NCBI GenBank assembly: GCA_038503065.1
Contig: JBCAMK010000012.1
Span: 620,001-684,000 of the forward strand
Direction of reading: 5' to 3'
Source: Paragyromitra xinjiangensis
Lineage: Eukaryota; Ascomycota; Pezizomycetes; Pezizales; Discinaceae
Length of the DNA: 64,000 bases
Part shown: in pieces, positions 35,011 to 47,364 of the stretch
How the letters are laid out: each line of letters starts with the position of its first letter
Numbering within the stretch: position 1 is the stretch's first letter
The notes under the pieces: model-generated
Databases searched by the model: none
The model's input: the letters and a program-made list of their open reading frames with translations, nothing else
What the model was told of the DNA's origin: nothing
Program-made: the position numbers and the translations under genes

Positions 35011-38000
35011 ATGTCGGGCAGTCAGCAGCACTCCCCTTACAATTCCAATCCTCCCGCCAATTTGCCATACCACCGGTCCTCCTTTTCGCCAACGGAACAA
35101 CAACACCATCCACCACAGATTCCTTTCAGTCCGGGCCTCCACGCTCCACCACATCATTCACCACCCACCAACGGCCATCCTACATCTTTACCGCCTTTAC
35201 CCTTATCCTACGGAACTCGCTCTGGATATTATGATCCGGTTGACCGCTCGGGGGACATGAACTCTAATAGTTGGAACTACCAAACCAGCAGATACGACAG
35301 GCGACCTTCGTCCCAATCTCAACCGGTAAGTAATTTTTGACGATGTGCGCGCACTGTTAAGCTTTTCGTACTCCTACTGACTCTGTTAGACGCGAGAACA
35401 ACGCTACAGCTACGGCGGGGATTCCACGGTCGATACTTCTCACAGGGGCCCACAGTCGCCCGTCCATACCGTCGATCAGAGCTCAAGGTCGAGCTATCCC
35501 TTACCGTCGCCGTCATCCGCTACCGGACGAATGGACGCGGGCGGCATTCAGTCAGACCTGAGAAGAACATCTATGGCGTCGAGCGTGCATCATTCAGACT
35601 ACGCGGGAGCTCAACCTGAGCCAAGTTCACCTACTGCAGTAAGTTTTCCAATGTGCATTCTTCAAGTTGGCTACTCACACATTCCATAGAAAGCTACCCC
35701 TGCGCGGCGCGGCGGCGCAATGTCTATATCTGCCCTCCTTACCAACGCCGATGAGCCTGCCAATGACAGCCATAACGCAAACGTTCGCGCTCTTCAGACG
35801 TCGAAAACTAACTCCTTAGATCGCGTCGTTCGTCACAGCCCAGAGATGGCAAAATCGATTACGCGACAAGCTCCAGCTGCTCGAGTGGCCCCTTCCCACC
35901 CAATAGATGTTGATGTTACTGATACCGAGCAAGGGGCTAGCTTTGGCAGGAGCAGTGGAAAAAAAAACAGTTCCTTTCGAGATTTCAAGTACCATGATTC
36001 AATGAATCTTGCGGACAACGATCCCGATAAAACAGACACTGAGGTGGATGACGATGAGACTTTCGCTGTCGAGAGAGCGGAGTATATTAGGAATTCGCGG
36101 AAACGACAATTGGAGGTTGAAGACCAAGAGGCGGAAAAGCGAAAGGTTGAAAACCGGTTGCGTTTTTTTTTAATTTTTTTTTTTTAATTTCAATTTTCGT
36201 GAAAGAGATCAATGCTGACAATCCATAGCGACGTCGTCGTATCTATCAGGACAAACTTGAAGAACAACTCGGCAGCCACGCTAGAACCTCCCGCGACCGT
36301 GCCCGCCAACAATTCTATGACGATGCTATGGAACAAGTAATGAAGAGGGAAGAAGAGGACGAAAAAGAGCGTAAAAAGGAACAACAACGAAAACGTCGCA
36401 GGGAGAAGGCTGAAGTCGAAAAACGTGCCAAAGCGGAAATTGCCGCAAAACTAGCACAGGAAATTGCGGAACGAGAAGCCAGCGAAAAACAACAGCGGGA
36501 CGAAATCGCCAGGCACCGATCTGCCGAGAGGGCTGCGCAGGCGGAGCTGGACGGACCGCTCGGCCTTGACATGGATGCACAAGATTCGGATATCAGCAAT
36601 GCTTTAGTAGTCATTGGCGAGGATGGGGTCAAATCAAAGAAACGGAAAATTGCAAAGGGACGGCGGCCTAGGGATACCAGAGATGGATTGGAGATCAAGG
36701 AGATCAAAGAGGTGAAGCAGGTCAAAGAAGCGGTGAAGGAGGAGTATGTTCCGCATGCTTCTAAAGGCTACGTTCAGATCTATGAACAGATCTGGAAGGA
36801 TATTGCGAAAAAGGATATTCCAAAGGTGCACAGGATTCAACAAACATCTCTTTCTACAAAACAGTCAAATCTTCGTAAAACGGCCCAGCTTGCGTCAAAG
36901 GAAGCTCAGCGTTGGAAGCTTCGAACCAACAAAAATGTCAAGGATACTCAAGCTCGTGCAAAGAGGTGTATGCGTGAGATGATGTCATTCTGGAAACGTA
37001 ATGAGCGGGAAGAGCGGGATTTGCGTCGTCGGGCGGAGAAGGAGGCTATCGAGCGCGCAAAGAAAGAGGAGGAAATGAGGGAGGCGAAGCGACAAGCAAG
37101 AAAGCTCAACTTCCTGATTTCGCAAACCGAACTTTATTCTCATTTCATTGGGAGGAAAATCAAGACTGACGAGGTGGAGAGATCAACGGATACGGTTGGG
37201 GTGGAGGGTAGTGCTGAAACAGTCAAACAACCTGATCGAGGGCCTGGTATGCCGCCTGTGATTGGAGATAATGCTAGTGCGGTCACGAATTTTGAAGATT
37301 TAGATTTCGATGCGGAGAGTGACGAGGCGCTTCAACGAGCGGCAGCAAACAACGCTCAACATGCTATTAAGACTGCCCAGGACAAGGCCCGTGCGTTCAA
37401 TAACCCTGAAGGAAATGTCAACATGGATGATGGCGAGATGAACTTCCAGAACCCCACAAGTCTGGGAGATATCGATATTGAGCAGCCCAAGATGCTTAAC
37501 TGCCAGCTCAAGGAGTATCAACTGAAGGGTCTCAATTGGCTCTGTAATCTTTATGAACAAGGTATCAACGGAATTCTCGCAGACGAGATGGGTCTGGGAA
37601 AAACCGTCCAATCCATTTCGGTCATGGCATACCTTGCAGAGGTCCATAACATCTGGGGTCCATTCTTGGTTATTGCGCCAGCATCAACACTCCATAACTG
37701 GCAACAAGAAATTGCTCGATTCGTTCCCCAGCTTAAAGCTCTCCCATACTGGGGAAGTGCCAAAGACAGGAAGGTTCTGAGGAAGTTTTGGGATCGCAAA
37801 CAACTCACCTACACTAAGGACTCTCCTTTCCATGTCCTCATCACATCGTATCAGCTCGTTGTCCAGGACACTCAATACTTTCAACGGATGAGGTGGCAGT
37901 ATATGATTCTTGACGAGGCACAAGCTATCAAGAGTTCCTCGAGTTCCAGATGGAAGGCGTTATTGGGCTTTCATTGCCGTAATAGGCTGTTACTGACTGG

Positions 38001-40302
38001 TACTCCAATTCAGAATTCCATGCAAGGTATGTTTCTTCTGTGATTTTCTTTTTGATTAGATGCTAATTGATTTAGAACTGTGGGCTCTCCTCCATTTTAT
38101 CATGCCTAGTCTCTTTGATTCCCACGACGAGTTCAGCGAATGGTTTTCCAAAGATATTGAAAGCCATGCCCAAAGCAACACTCAGCTTAATGAATCTCAA
38201 CTAAAGCGTCTGCATATGATTCTCAAGCCATTCATGCTTCGACGTGTTAAGAAGCATGTGCAAAAGGAACTTGGTGATAAGATCGAGGTGGATGTGTTCT
38301 GTGATTTGACCTATCGTCAACGTGCCATATACAAAGGCTTGCGTGACAAGATCAGCATCATGGATCTTATCGAAAAAGCTGCTTCTGGAGGGGAGGAAAA
38401 TACGGCAACCTTAATGAATCTCGTTATGCAATTTCGGAAAGTTTGCAATCATCCTGATCTTTTTGAGAGGGCAGATACAAGGTCACCACTCTCTATTACC
38501 CAATGGGCAGAGACTGCCTCGTTTTTGCGAGAAGGTCCGGTTGTTGATGTCGCATATACCTCGAGGAATGTGATTAGTTATTGGGTTCCTGCGTTGGTGT
38601 ACCGAGAAGGTGGGCGGTTAGAGCTTCCTGGGCCAGACTCGAACCACGGGACTCGACGTTTCCAGCTGTCCAATGTCTTCAATATCTGGAAGCCGGATTA
38701 CATCAATCAATCGATTAGATCCGATCGAAATAGCGCATTCTCATGGCTTCGCTTTTCAGACAGCAGCGCAGGGGAGGTTTCATCTGCTTTCCACAGAACG
38801 GAATTTGACACCTCACTAGCTCTGCGGACAAGGCGAAAGCTTGGCCGATTGTCTACTGTCTATGACGAGGAACAGCCTTGGGTGCCAGCACATGCGATGT
38901 TCTTAATTTCGGAACTGGCGGATAAGAAACCATTGACGGAGGTTACTGCGGAAGGTCATATGGCTGGTCTGTTAAATGTTGCTGTGAATGTGTTCCGCGA
39001 AGCTAGGATGCACTGCATGGAACCGCTGTCATACCCTGCTGCTACTGCACCCCCGGTTACCTTGTTATGCCTCAATCAGGGAGCTGTGATCGAACAAGAA
39101 ACCCACCTCTTCAATCCGCGTGTCCGAAAGGTCTTTTACGGCCCCTCGCCGCCCGAGGAGACATACCTGCTGGAGAGCCAGATTGAACCCACAGAATACC
39201 CCATTCTCAAAGCACTTCCCCCGCCGTCCTCCGAGAAAGCAGGATATGCCCGTATTCAAGTTCCATCGATGAGGCGGTTTGTCAGCGATTCCGGGAAGCT
39301 CGCGAAACTCGACGCCCTTCTGACAGATCTGAAAGCGGGAGGCCATCGTGTCCTCCTCTACTTCCAGATGACGAGGATGATGGATCTATGCGAAGAATAT
39401 CTCACTTATCGCCACCACCGTTATCTGAGATTGGACGGATCCTCGAAACTTGAGGACCGTCGTGACATGGTCGCGGCTTGGCAAACTTCACCAGAAATCT
39501 TCGTATTTATTCTGAGTACTCGTGCGGGTGGTTTGGGTATCAATCTTACTGCTGGTAGGTTTATTTGTTTTGAGTATATTTTAGATGTTTTCTAACATTA
39601 GATGTTTAGCCGATACCGTTATTTTCTACGACAGTGACTGGAATCCCACGATTGACAGCCAGGCTATGGATCGTGCTCATAGGCTGGGGCAGACTAAGCA
39701 AGTTCGTGTATTTCGCCTTATTACACGGGGTACAATCGAAGAGCGTATCAGAATGCGAGCTCAACAGAAGGAAGAAGTAAGAGTTTTTACCATACTCAAC
39801 TTGATATGCTTCTCTAACAATATGCGTTTAGGTGCAACGTGTTGTCATTCAAGGCGGTGATCCAGGTGCAAAGAAGAATGTGGACTTTAAGGGTACTCGA
39901 GAGGTCGCAACCTGGCTTTTCGATGACGATGAAGCCGAAAAATTGGAAAAGACGCTAGCAGAAAAGGAGAGGGAAGCCGAAGAAATCAAAGCAAAAGGTG
40001 GCGCGAAGAAAGGCAAAAAGAAAAAGGCTGGCCCCCCGACAGCTATCGAGGGTACCAAAGGAATTGATCTTGAGGATTTGTAAGTCATCTTTAGATCCTT
40101 GAGCTTTCCAACCAACTTACTAACCTCCAACAGGTACCACGAAGGTGAAGGACGCTTCGACGATAGTGGAAAGCCTAGCGAAGCTGGAACACCGGCTACA
40201 TCAAGTATGCCTGCACCATCGAAGAAACGAGGCCCGAAAGGCGGGAACAAAAAGAAATCCACCCAGGAGAGGCTTAATATGATTGATGGGGTGACTAAGT
40301 AA
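35011..40302 (+). CDS. INO80: Chromatin-remodelling ATPase INO80
   Basis: INO80 is the Snf2-family motor of the INO80 complex, which slides nucleosomes and exchanges H2A.Z in transcription and DNA repair. The eight exons are 35011-35325, 35390-35638, 35690-36145, 36229-38026, 38076-39554, 39610-39776, 39832-40079 and 40134-40302, encoding about 1626 aa. A disordered Ser/Pro/Gln N-terminus leads to a basic, Glu-rich DBINO region ([40 protein letters not shown]) that binds Arp/actin. The motor follows: DEMGLGKT (near 792), ILDEAQ (near 900), [10 protein letters not shown], the long insertion between lobes typical of INO80, and lobe 2 with [27 protein letters not shown] and [13 protein letters not shown]. 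The 83 nt intron 3 contains a poly-T tract and its GTTGAA donor is weak, so that junction is the least certain. Confidence 0.96.
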
Positions 40303-41182
40303 TAGAAACAGAAATAATGCCTAATGGTGGGAATGGTTGTAAAATACTTATCTGGGAATGTTGTGGAGGTAGATTAGTAGACCCTTTCTTTCCTCCCTCT
40401 TCATTTTTTATTCCTTTTTCTCCATTCATCTTTGTTCCTTGGTTTCTCAAAGGGTTGGTTTTTTTATTTATTTGTTTCTGGACTTTTTAACCTTTTCATA
40501 CTATTTTGGGGGCTTTCTATCTTTTTTATGGTAGTAACGCAAGATTCAGGTTGCGTACTACCTTTTTGTAGGGTTTCGGTTCTTCTAATTTTCTTTTGTA
40601 TTCCGGCTGGGATCTCAAAAGGCTCTTGATAGGGTGGAGCTTGTGTATTCTATAAAAAGGCCTGTTTCGAAAATTTTTCATAGCGTGGGACTGAATGGGG
40701 AATGGGGATGGTGTCTATAGTGGAAAGAGAGTCGAAGAGCTCCTGCAATAGCTCAAATTTTGTCATGCAATCTCAATCATAGGCTCAATTTGATTCACTA
40801 ATGTTGGTCAAATGAACGCATCGGGTACATACGGTCCAATAGATGATTTAATCTGAGATCTGACTAATTTCTGACTACCAGTGATACTAATACTTTACTT
40901 ACATGTGTTCCAATAGCCAAATAGGAAATAAAGAAATTCATCAAAACACCACCAGTTACCTAAACGGCTTCCCAAACAGCGACAGTAGATTATAGGGGTA
41001 TCATTTCCGTTCTGCCTCTTATACCTCCGCTTACAACACCATACCAAAGCCTACGCCAGACCCGTGCCCCCCCCCCCCCCCCCCCCACCCAAGATCATCT
41101 ATATTCCCATAAATATGCCCCTAGCCCAAAGAAATGTGGTGAAAGGAAATAGATTATGAAACATACAGCTCAAAAAGAATAC
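40303..41182. other. Convergent 3' region INO80/SMP3
   Basis: T-rich INO80 3' sequence, AT-rich spacer, a 20 nt cytosine run at 41067-41086, and the SMP3 3' end. No gene is seen. Confidence 0.6.
41067..41086. repeat. Homopolymer of 20 cytosines
   Basis: An uninterrupted run of about 20 C lies between the converging 3' ends of INO80 and SMP3. On the complementary strand it is poly-G and could form a quadruplex. The length may also be imprecise because of sequencing. Confidence 0.9.
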
Positions 41183-43069
41183 CTACGAATCCGTCTTCTT
41201 ATTAGCTAGGCAGTCCGTCCTGAGAACCTTCCAAACTCCCAATCCCCTCCTCCCCACAACCCTTTCTAATGTAGGAATGAAGCCATCATCAGCAAAATCC
41301 ATGTCATCTAAGTTTAGATGATTCAGATATTCCCACTCCCTCTCAAGCCAGAAGGGCAAACTGGTATTCAAACCCATCGAGTACTCGTCCAGCGCAGTAG
41401 CAGATAGAGGAGCAACTAGGTAACTATTCGCATCTTCTCCGCACTGAGCTAACGGTTTCAGTGTGTCTACCAGATGTAGTAGTTTAGCACTCATCAGATC
41501 TATTGTTTTGAATTGATCATCTTTCCCTTCTCCAAGCAGCCATGTTGGCGGTGAGTATGTTTTCCACCATACTGCGTTTGCTGCATTGGTTGTATTTCTA
41601 AGGTGAAACTGAGCGGGTACTACACCACCTTGGTGGAACACACCAAAAAGAACTCCTAATACCACATTGAAAATCACCCACACTGCTATCCACAGTCTCT
41701 GAAACGGTATATTCCGAGGTAGTGTTATACTTGATAACAACAGCGGCACAGCGGGAATCAAAAACCTTGCCTCCTGGTGTTTGAAGACACTCAAAACCGT
41801 GACCCCGGAAATAGCGGAGAGGAGTGGAAGCTGGGGGGGCCATGTACGAGCGGTAGTGAAAAGAGAGATGAATGCAGGACCGAGAAGCTGTGGAAGGTTG
41901 ACAAGGAGGTGGGTATACCTTGGATGGAGTCCATGAAGGGCGAGGTTCGAGGTGTCGGCATTGTAGATTATATTATTGAGAGGGGTTATGATAAAAGGGT
42001 GTGAAAAAGGATGCCTAGAAAGAGACAACAGAGTGGGTGCAGTCGAAGGAGAGTAGAACACCGTATCGAGATAGATGGCAAGGCCAGTTGTCCCAATTGC
42101 AAAAATTGCGAGTGGAATTATAGAGGTCCAGCTAGATGGTATATTAGTCGAAAGCTGGTGTAGGGTAGGGTAGGTAGAGAGAAGGGGTAGGGGGGAAGGA
42201 GAAGTGGGGGTAGCTACTGGCGAAGGAAATGGGGTATTAGAGTAAGTCCAGGAAGTAGTATAAATGCCGGGAAGGTGATACGGTTAAAGAAGCAGAAAAC
42301 CACCGTGAAGCCGAGACCAGCGCTCGACAGCCATGCAGTATCCCGCTTTATGTGTATCAGCCCTGTACAGCTTCGAGACACAGTTTCTAAATAGAACCTA
42401 CTTTTGAACAAGCGATTCGCCGCATGAGAACCAATGACCAAGCTACCCCGATCGTCTCGATGGAATTAGAGAATGTATGGGTTTGATATGTCCATGTCAC
42501 GTAGCTACTCGCCAACAAGAGCAAGCTGGAGCGCCGACCTCTTGGCGATTCGATGAGCTCCAGTATAGCCCAGTCCTCTCTTGTGGTATCAGCTTAAATC
42601 GTCCTCAAGTTCCGCGGAGCTCCCAACCCCGCCCAACATCAACCCCATCTCAAAAGGGCAAACATACCTAAAACGAAAGATATTAAAAAGAACAAAATGC
42701 GCAAAGTGTAGAATACCAGCGTCGGACTCGGCGGCTCATCTCCAGGCACTATCCAGCGCATCAAATGCATGGGGACCCCATATACTGCCCATAACGGGAA
42801 AATGCTTCGTATGGGGGCTGTAGAGGTAAACTCCCAAGTCTTGGTGATGCGCCAGTCAAATATGTCGCCTGCATTGCCGTGTTTGAATTAGTCTCAAAGG
42901 CGAAGTCTGTGGACGGTACAGCGGCGGTGGGGTAAGGGGGGTAAACTGTGTTAAACATACCAACTATCACTTCTGGTCCCTGGAAATGCTCATCGGGGTG
43001 TATGTAGGACGGCGAGAGCGCAAAATAAAGTCTCACTAATGCGAGAAAAAGGTAGACGCGCCTCCACAT
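41183..43069 (-). CDS. SMP3: GPI mannosyltransferase 4 (Smp3/PIG-Z)
   Basis: Smp3 adds the fourth mannose to the GPI precursor in the ER, a step essential in fungi. The five exons are 43069-42961, 42868-42668, 42577-42402, 42345-42218 and 42131-41183, encoding about 520 aa. The protein begins [20 protein letters not shown] and carries the GT22 catalytic motif [11 protein letters not shown] at residues 24-34. Then come [34 protein letters not shown], and in the last exon [17 protein letters not shown], a family signature; many hydrophobic segments fit a multi-pass ER protein. The internal introns (56-92 nt) were placed to restore the frame across three frame changes, and each has a plausible branch site. 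The ATG at 43069 is the first in-frame one. Intron 2 uses an acceptor next to a second AG, so alternative splicing is possible there. Confidence 0.9.
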
Positions 43070-43976
43070 CCTGGCGAACGCGTTTCTGTCGGAGGGAAAC
43101 AAAGGAAATCAAAAAGGAAAGAAGAAGATATATATAAAAAAGCGAGAGTGAAAGAAAAGAGGGGGTGGAAGAAGTTCAAAGAACAACTGAAAAAATCCAA
43201 TGAAGAGAAATTCCCCGTGTTATTAATAATGAGTAGTAGCAGATAGCTGATAAAGTAGACAAAAGCAGATCTTCGCAACTCCTGTGTGGTGCGATCACTG
43301 TTTGTGGAACCACCGATAGCACTCACACCTGCAGCATTTACATGAGGGGGCCATGTGTAAATCCGGAAAGGAGGGGAAGTAGAAAAGTCAACAACCACAA
43401 CTATAGTACATGTAGGTGAGTGCTAATATCCTGAGATTGGCTACAATAAAGCACTATAAGGCTCCTGTCTTATTTGGAGGCTGACATTCGAAGAGACCTG
43501 AAATACACCCAAATTGGGCGTGTGCGCACCTCCGAATGAAGCTACCAGAGCTCCATAAGCTTGGACTTGGCAATTATGGCAGTAGCACCCATCAGGAACA
43601 GGGTCTTCGTGAAATGAATAAATCCCTGTGTATGAGGTGAATCTCAATGTGATTCAGTCTATAGGAAAATCATACCCATAGTAAGGGCACAATAAGAAAC
43701 TCCAAAGGAACTTGGGCGTCTGGTCGGAAAGGATGACTCCTTCATTCAAAAAAAACGCTTTTTCGGGCCTTGGCGGCTATGAGGCTAAGCCCTCATAAAT
43801 GCTTGGGGCAATCGTCTCCCCTCCTCCACCTCCACCACCACCACTTCTATCTCCCTCCATCTCCCACTTTCCAACAAGCAGCAACGTTTACTCGCCTCTT
43901 CTCACTCCATCAACTGTTCATCATCTCCCTCTATTTCCCTCAAATTCATCAAAGATAACTTCAAACACACTTAGCC
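43070..43976. promoter_or_regulatory. Divergent promoter region SMP3/SKP1
   Basis: About 900 bp between divergent starts. The right end (43810-43970) is CT-rich and looks like the SKP1 leader. A minus-strand open frame with a CYCHNC motif at 43441-43647 has no ATG start and no recognised family. Nothing else is seen. Confidence 0.5.
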
Positions 43977-44716
43977 ATGTCTGAAATCAAGCTTCTCAGC
44001 TCGGATCAGTCAACGATCACCGTCCGTAAGTTCCCACCTTATTCACTAGCGAATAAGCATCATCCTTTTGAGCCGCCATCTCCTCTTATTCGCCTATGGT
44101 CTTAGTGATTCCGCTAACTCTCGCTGCTTTCATGATAAATAGAAAAGGAAGTAGCTGAGCGCTCTATCCTTATCAAGAATATGCTTGAGGACGTTGGTGA
44201 AGTCACTGAAGCTATCCCCATCCCAAACGTAAGAACCCAAACCGTTTGCTTCCTGCTGCAGCTCTTCCTGCTCACTAGGCTCTACATAGGTGAATGAGGC
44301 TGTCCTGAAAAAGGTTATCGAGTGGTGTGAGCACCACAAGGGTGATCCTCCTGCACAGGCCGATGATGATTCCGACAGCAGGAAGAAGTCTACAGATATC
44401 GACGATTGGGATCAGAAGTTCATGCAGGTCGATCAGGAATTGCTCTTCGAGATAATCCTCGTAAGCATTACTCTCTTTTCGCCACTGCCAAGTGGTACCT
44501 AGCCAAAGTTATTTTTGTGCTCATTCTATGCTCTTATTCTAGGCTGCAAATTACCTGGATATTAAGCCTCTACTCGACGTTGGATGTAAGACAGTTGCCA
44601 ACATGATCAAGGGAAAGTCCCCTGAGGAAATTAGGAGGACTTTCAATATCCAGAATGACTTTACCCCGGAGGAGGAGGAGCAGATCAGGCGTGAGAACGA
44701 ATGGGCCGAGGAGTAA
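43977..44716 (+). CDS. SKP1: SCF ubiquitin ligase adaptor Skp1
   Basis: Skp1 links F-box proteins to cullin-1 in SCF E3 ubiquitin ligases and also acts in the kinetochore CBF3 complex. The four exons are 43977-44025, 44143-44228, 44290-44460 and 44543-44716, encoding 159 aa, the family length. Sequence blocks are [80 protein letters not shown] and [20 protein letters not shown]. It ends NEWAEE, one of the most conserved C-termini. All junctions keep the frame. Two F-box/ankyrin genes, potential Skp1 partners, lie 1.5 to 6 kb downstream on the other strand; a functional link is only inferred. Confidence 0.97.
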
Positions 44717-46200
44717 GTTTTCTACCTGCTTCCACAACCGCCAAACTACCTCCCTCATGTTTGGCCCGCTAATAATATTTAAATCACAGCCGTTAAATCT
44801 CAACCCCCCAAAAACATTACAAAAAGGCCCACCATGTTCCAAACGGTGAAACCAGAAATCGTCACATGTATCTGCTGTAGTTCTCATTGGTTACGGGGGA
44901 ATCGGTTCGTTTAGGTGACGCCGTAAAGAAGGGGGGGTTAGGAGTTAACACCGCGGGTGATTGTCCTGGTTCTGGTTGTATTCTTCGGGTTTCTCTTGCT
45001 GGCGTGTGAGGGAACGATGTTTGCATGTTTTCTTTCTTTCTTCCTTTTTTTTTCTTGCTGGAATATGACGGATGGCGTTGTGAATTGTTGCTATGACCGT
45101 ATCGCGTGGCTATTTTGGGTCGTATTTCATCTATCCTAGCACTATCGCCGACCCCAAACCAGAGTGAGAAGGAGTGATTTTATCTCCATTCCATCCCCTC
45201 CCTTGCTGCTCCCATACGATCTCACCCGGAGAATGATATTTTTCGTGTAAATCTAAATCTTCGCCGCTACATATAATTGAGTAGGCTCTAGGTATTATTT
45301 TTAGCTTCATGACGTAAGGGTTTTAAGTTTGCGAGACACGCAGCAAATGCCATGTATCTGATTCGTGTGCTGAAATCTCCAGGGCTTGAAAGACACCTAG
45401 GTACTACTCTACAGCATCATACAAGCATTTTTCCAGGTTTACTCTAAGAACACTCTTGGCGTGTTTAATTCACGGGGTAGCCGCCGTGATGACTACATAT
45501 GCACTGACCATGTGTACACGAGTGATCTATAGTGATCTATAGTAATCCGATAAGCCTCAGAAGCAGTATTGGCCACATCCGAGATCCGAGGAGGGCCTTT
45601 CCGTGGCCTAAAATCTGAAAGAAATAAATGAATAAATATGGACACAGAACAAAAGTTTAATATATGGTATTCATATCTTTTGAACCAGTACTTTGGCTAC
45701 ATTTGGCCCATTGTGAGTGGATCTGCTAGAGGGCCTAAGCCGAGAGCCGGAAGCCGGGAACCCTAAAAACCCTCGATCACCCACACTACTGCTTCAAAAC
45801 CGTAAATCGCTGGTGATACTCCAGCAGACGACTTGGATCACAAGCTTAGCGCAAAGACAGAACTCATAAATAAAGGGAAGGGAAGAAAGGGAAGAGGGGG
45901 ACACCTCCAAAAGCAACGAAAGAAAGTAAAAGAAGGAAAGTTAGGCATGCAATTTGTTGACCGAAAGATTCGATTTGTCAGATTCTTAGATGATGCCTAA
46001 ATATGTGGAGTAAGTATGTGAATCAAACCTCAAAGTCAAACAGGAGAGGGGAAAATCACACTAATTTTGAATTAGGCGCAATCAAACCAACCCAGCTGGA
46101 GATCCTCATTGTTATTTTTTCTACGAAAAAACTACTCAACCATTAAGCCATCAATGAAAAGGCCAACATCAGCATCATCCTTTCAACATGCCTAAAGTTT
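44717..46200. other. Convergent 3' region SKP1 to the F-box/ankyrin pair
   Basis: 1.5 kb with no gene. The T-rich SKP1 3' region comes first, then AT-rich sequence. At 45526-45544 the motif GATCTATAGT is tandemly duplicated, and AATAAATGAATAAAT near 45625 might be another decayed LINE tail, but no target duplication was found. Confidence 0.5.
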
Positions 46201-47364
46201 TTAGAAATTACACACCCTGGAAATTCCGGATCTAGGCGAACTTCTCTCTGTGTCGTATTCCTTTAGGATCTCGGCCATATCATCAGAGCCTTCTTGAAGG
46301 GCTGCATTAAACGCTGTGCGTCCCTCGTCGTCTTCCGCATCCGTATATGCCCCGGACTTCAGGAGGATCTTAAGAGTGTCCTTCCACCCATCCCAACCGC
46401 CACATTTCCACGCGTCCGGACGATACCGAGAATACGCTACTGTATGAAGTACTGTCCTTTTTCGGCAGTCCCGGGCAGCGATATCAGCTCTTAGTTCTAG
46501 GAGTATCTCCACTGTAGGCCCTTCACCAGCCGCAGCAGCTCTGTGTAGTGCTGTTTCGCCGTAGTCATCACGCTCTGTGATATCAGCGCCTTTGTCATTG
46601 AGAAGCATTATAACTTCTTTACGTCCGCTAAAGGCCGCACAATGAAGAGCTGTGCGTCCTTCAGAGTCACGGGCAGTGATATCGGATCCTCTTTCTAAGA
46701 GTTTCCGGACCACGAGTTCACAGCTGTCTCCATTCGTAGCGACGCGATGGAGGGCAGTGCAGCCTTCATCGACGAGTTCGCAGTTGTATCTACTCATGAC
46801 GGCAGTATGAAGGGCGGTACAACCTGCATCATCGGTTGCAGATATAACTGCCCCTAGGTCGAGTAGGACATCGATAATCTCGAAGAATCCACAGTTAGCA
46901 GCTAAATGGAGTGCCGTCTGCCCACCGTGGTGGAGGGAGTCGACGGGGACGCCATGTTCGACCAAGAGCCTAGCAAGATGAGAGTTGCCATGATGCACAG
47001 ATGAATATAGGGCAGTCTTGCCACATTTGCGGAGAGAGGTGATTTTGGCCCCTTCTTTGAGAAGGAGAAGGGTTATTGATTCATCCAAGTTTGCAGTAGC
47101 CCACTCGAGGGCAGTGTGCCCACTTTCATCTTTCGTGGTAATATCGGCGTGCTTCTCTAGAAGAATACGAACAAGAAGTTCATAACCTCCATGAGCAGCC
47201 CAGGGGAGGAGGGCATCTTTGTCTCGGACGATATAGCTGCTAATGCGTGGAGATAAAAGGGCATTGAGATGACGGTTGGTTCGAGAGAGGTTACTCAGAT
47301 CCCTTATCATGAGGTTGTCTGCGATGGCGTGAAGGAGTTCATTTGGGAAGTTGAGTAACGGCAT
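46201..47364 (-). CDS. F-box/ankyrin-repeat protein A
   Basis: A single-exon gene of 387 aa. The N-terminus, MPLLNFPNELLHAIADNLMI then DLSNLSRTNRHLNALLSP, is a fungal F-box. It is followed by LLPWAAHGGYELLVRILLEK and about nine ankyrin repeats (GHTALEWATANLDESITLLL, GGQTALHLAANCGFFEIIDV, EGRTALHCAAFSGRKEVIML). It would recruit a substrate through the ankyrins to an SCF ligase via Skp1. The array is irregular: near 46700-46850 a half repeat (GCTALH, then CELV) is repeated after about 22 residues, suggesting unequal recombination. The gene is closely related to the longer paralogue 1.1 kb upstream on the same strand. The substrate is unknown. The ATG matches the start of the paralogue. Confidence 0.85.
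   Translation of the reverse strand: MPLLNFPNELLHAIADNLMIRDLSNLSRTNRHLNALLSPRISSYIVRDKDALLPWAAHGGYELLVRILLEKHADITTKDESGHTALEWATANLDESITLLLLKEGAKITSLRKCGKTALYSSVHHGNSHLARLLVEHGVPVDSLHHGGQTALHLAANCGFFEIIDVLLDLGAVISATDDAGCTALHTAVMSRYNCELVDEGCTALHRVATNGDSCELVVRKLLERGSDITARDSEGRTALHCAAFSGRKEVIMLLNDKGADITERDDYGETALHRAAAAGEGPTVEILLELRADIAARDCRKRTVLHTVAYSRYRPDAWKCGGWDGWKDTLKILLKSGAYTDAEDDEGRTAFNAALQEGSDDMAEILKEYDTERSSPRSGISRVCNF

Noticed and set aside
45595..45640. AATAAATGAATAAAT as a third LINE tail
   Set aside because: No target-site duplication and no similarity to the two accepted tails; it could be simple AT-rich sequence.
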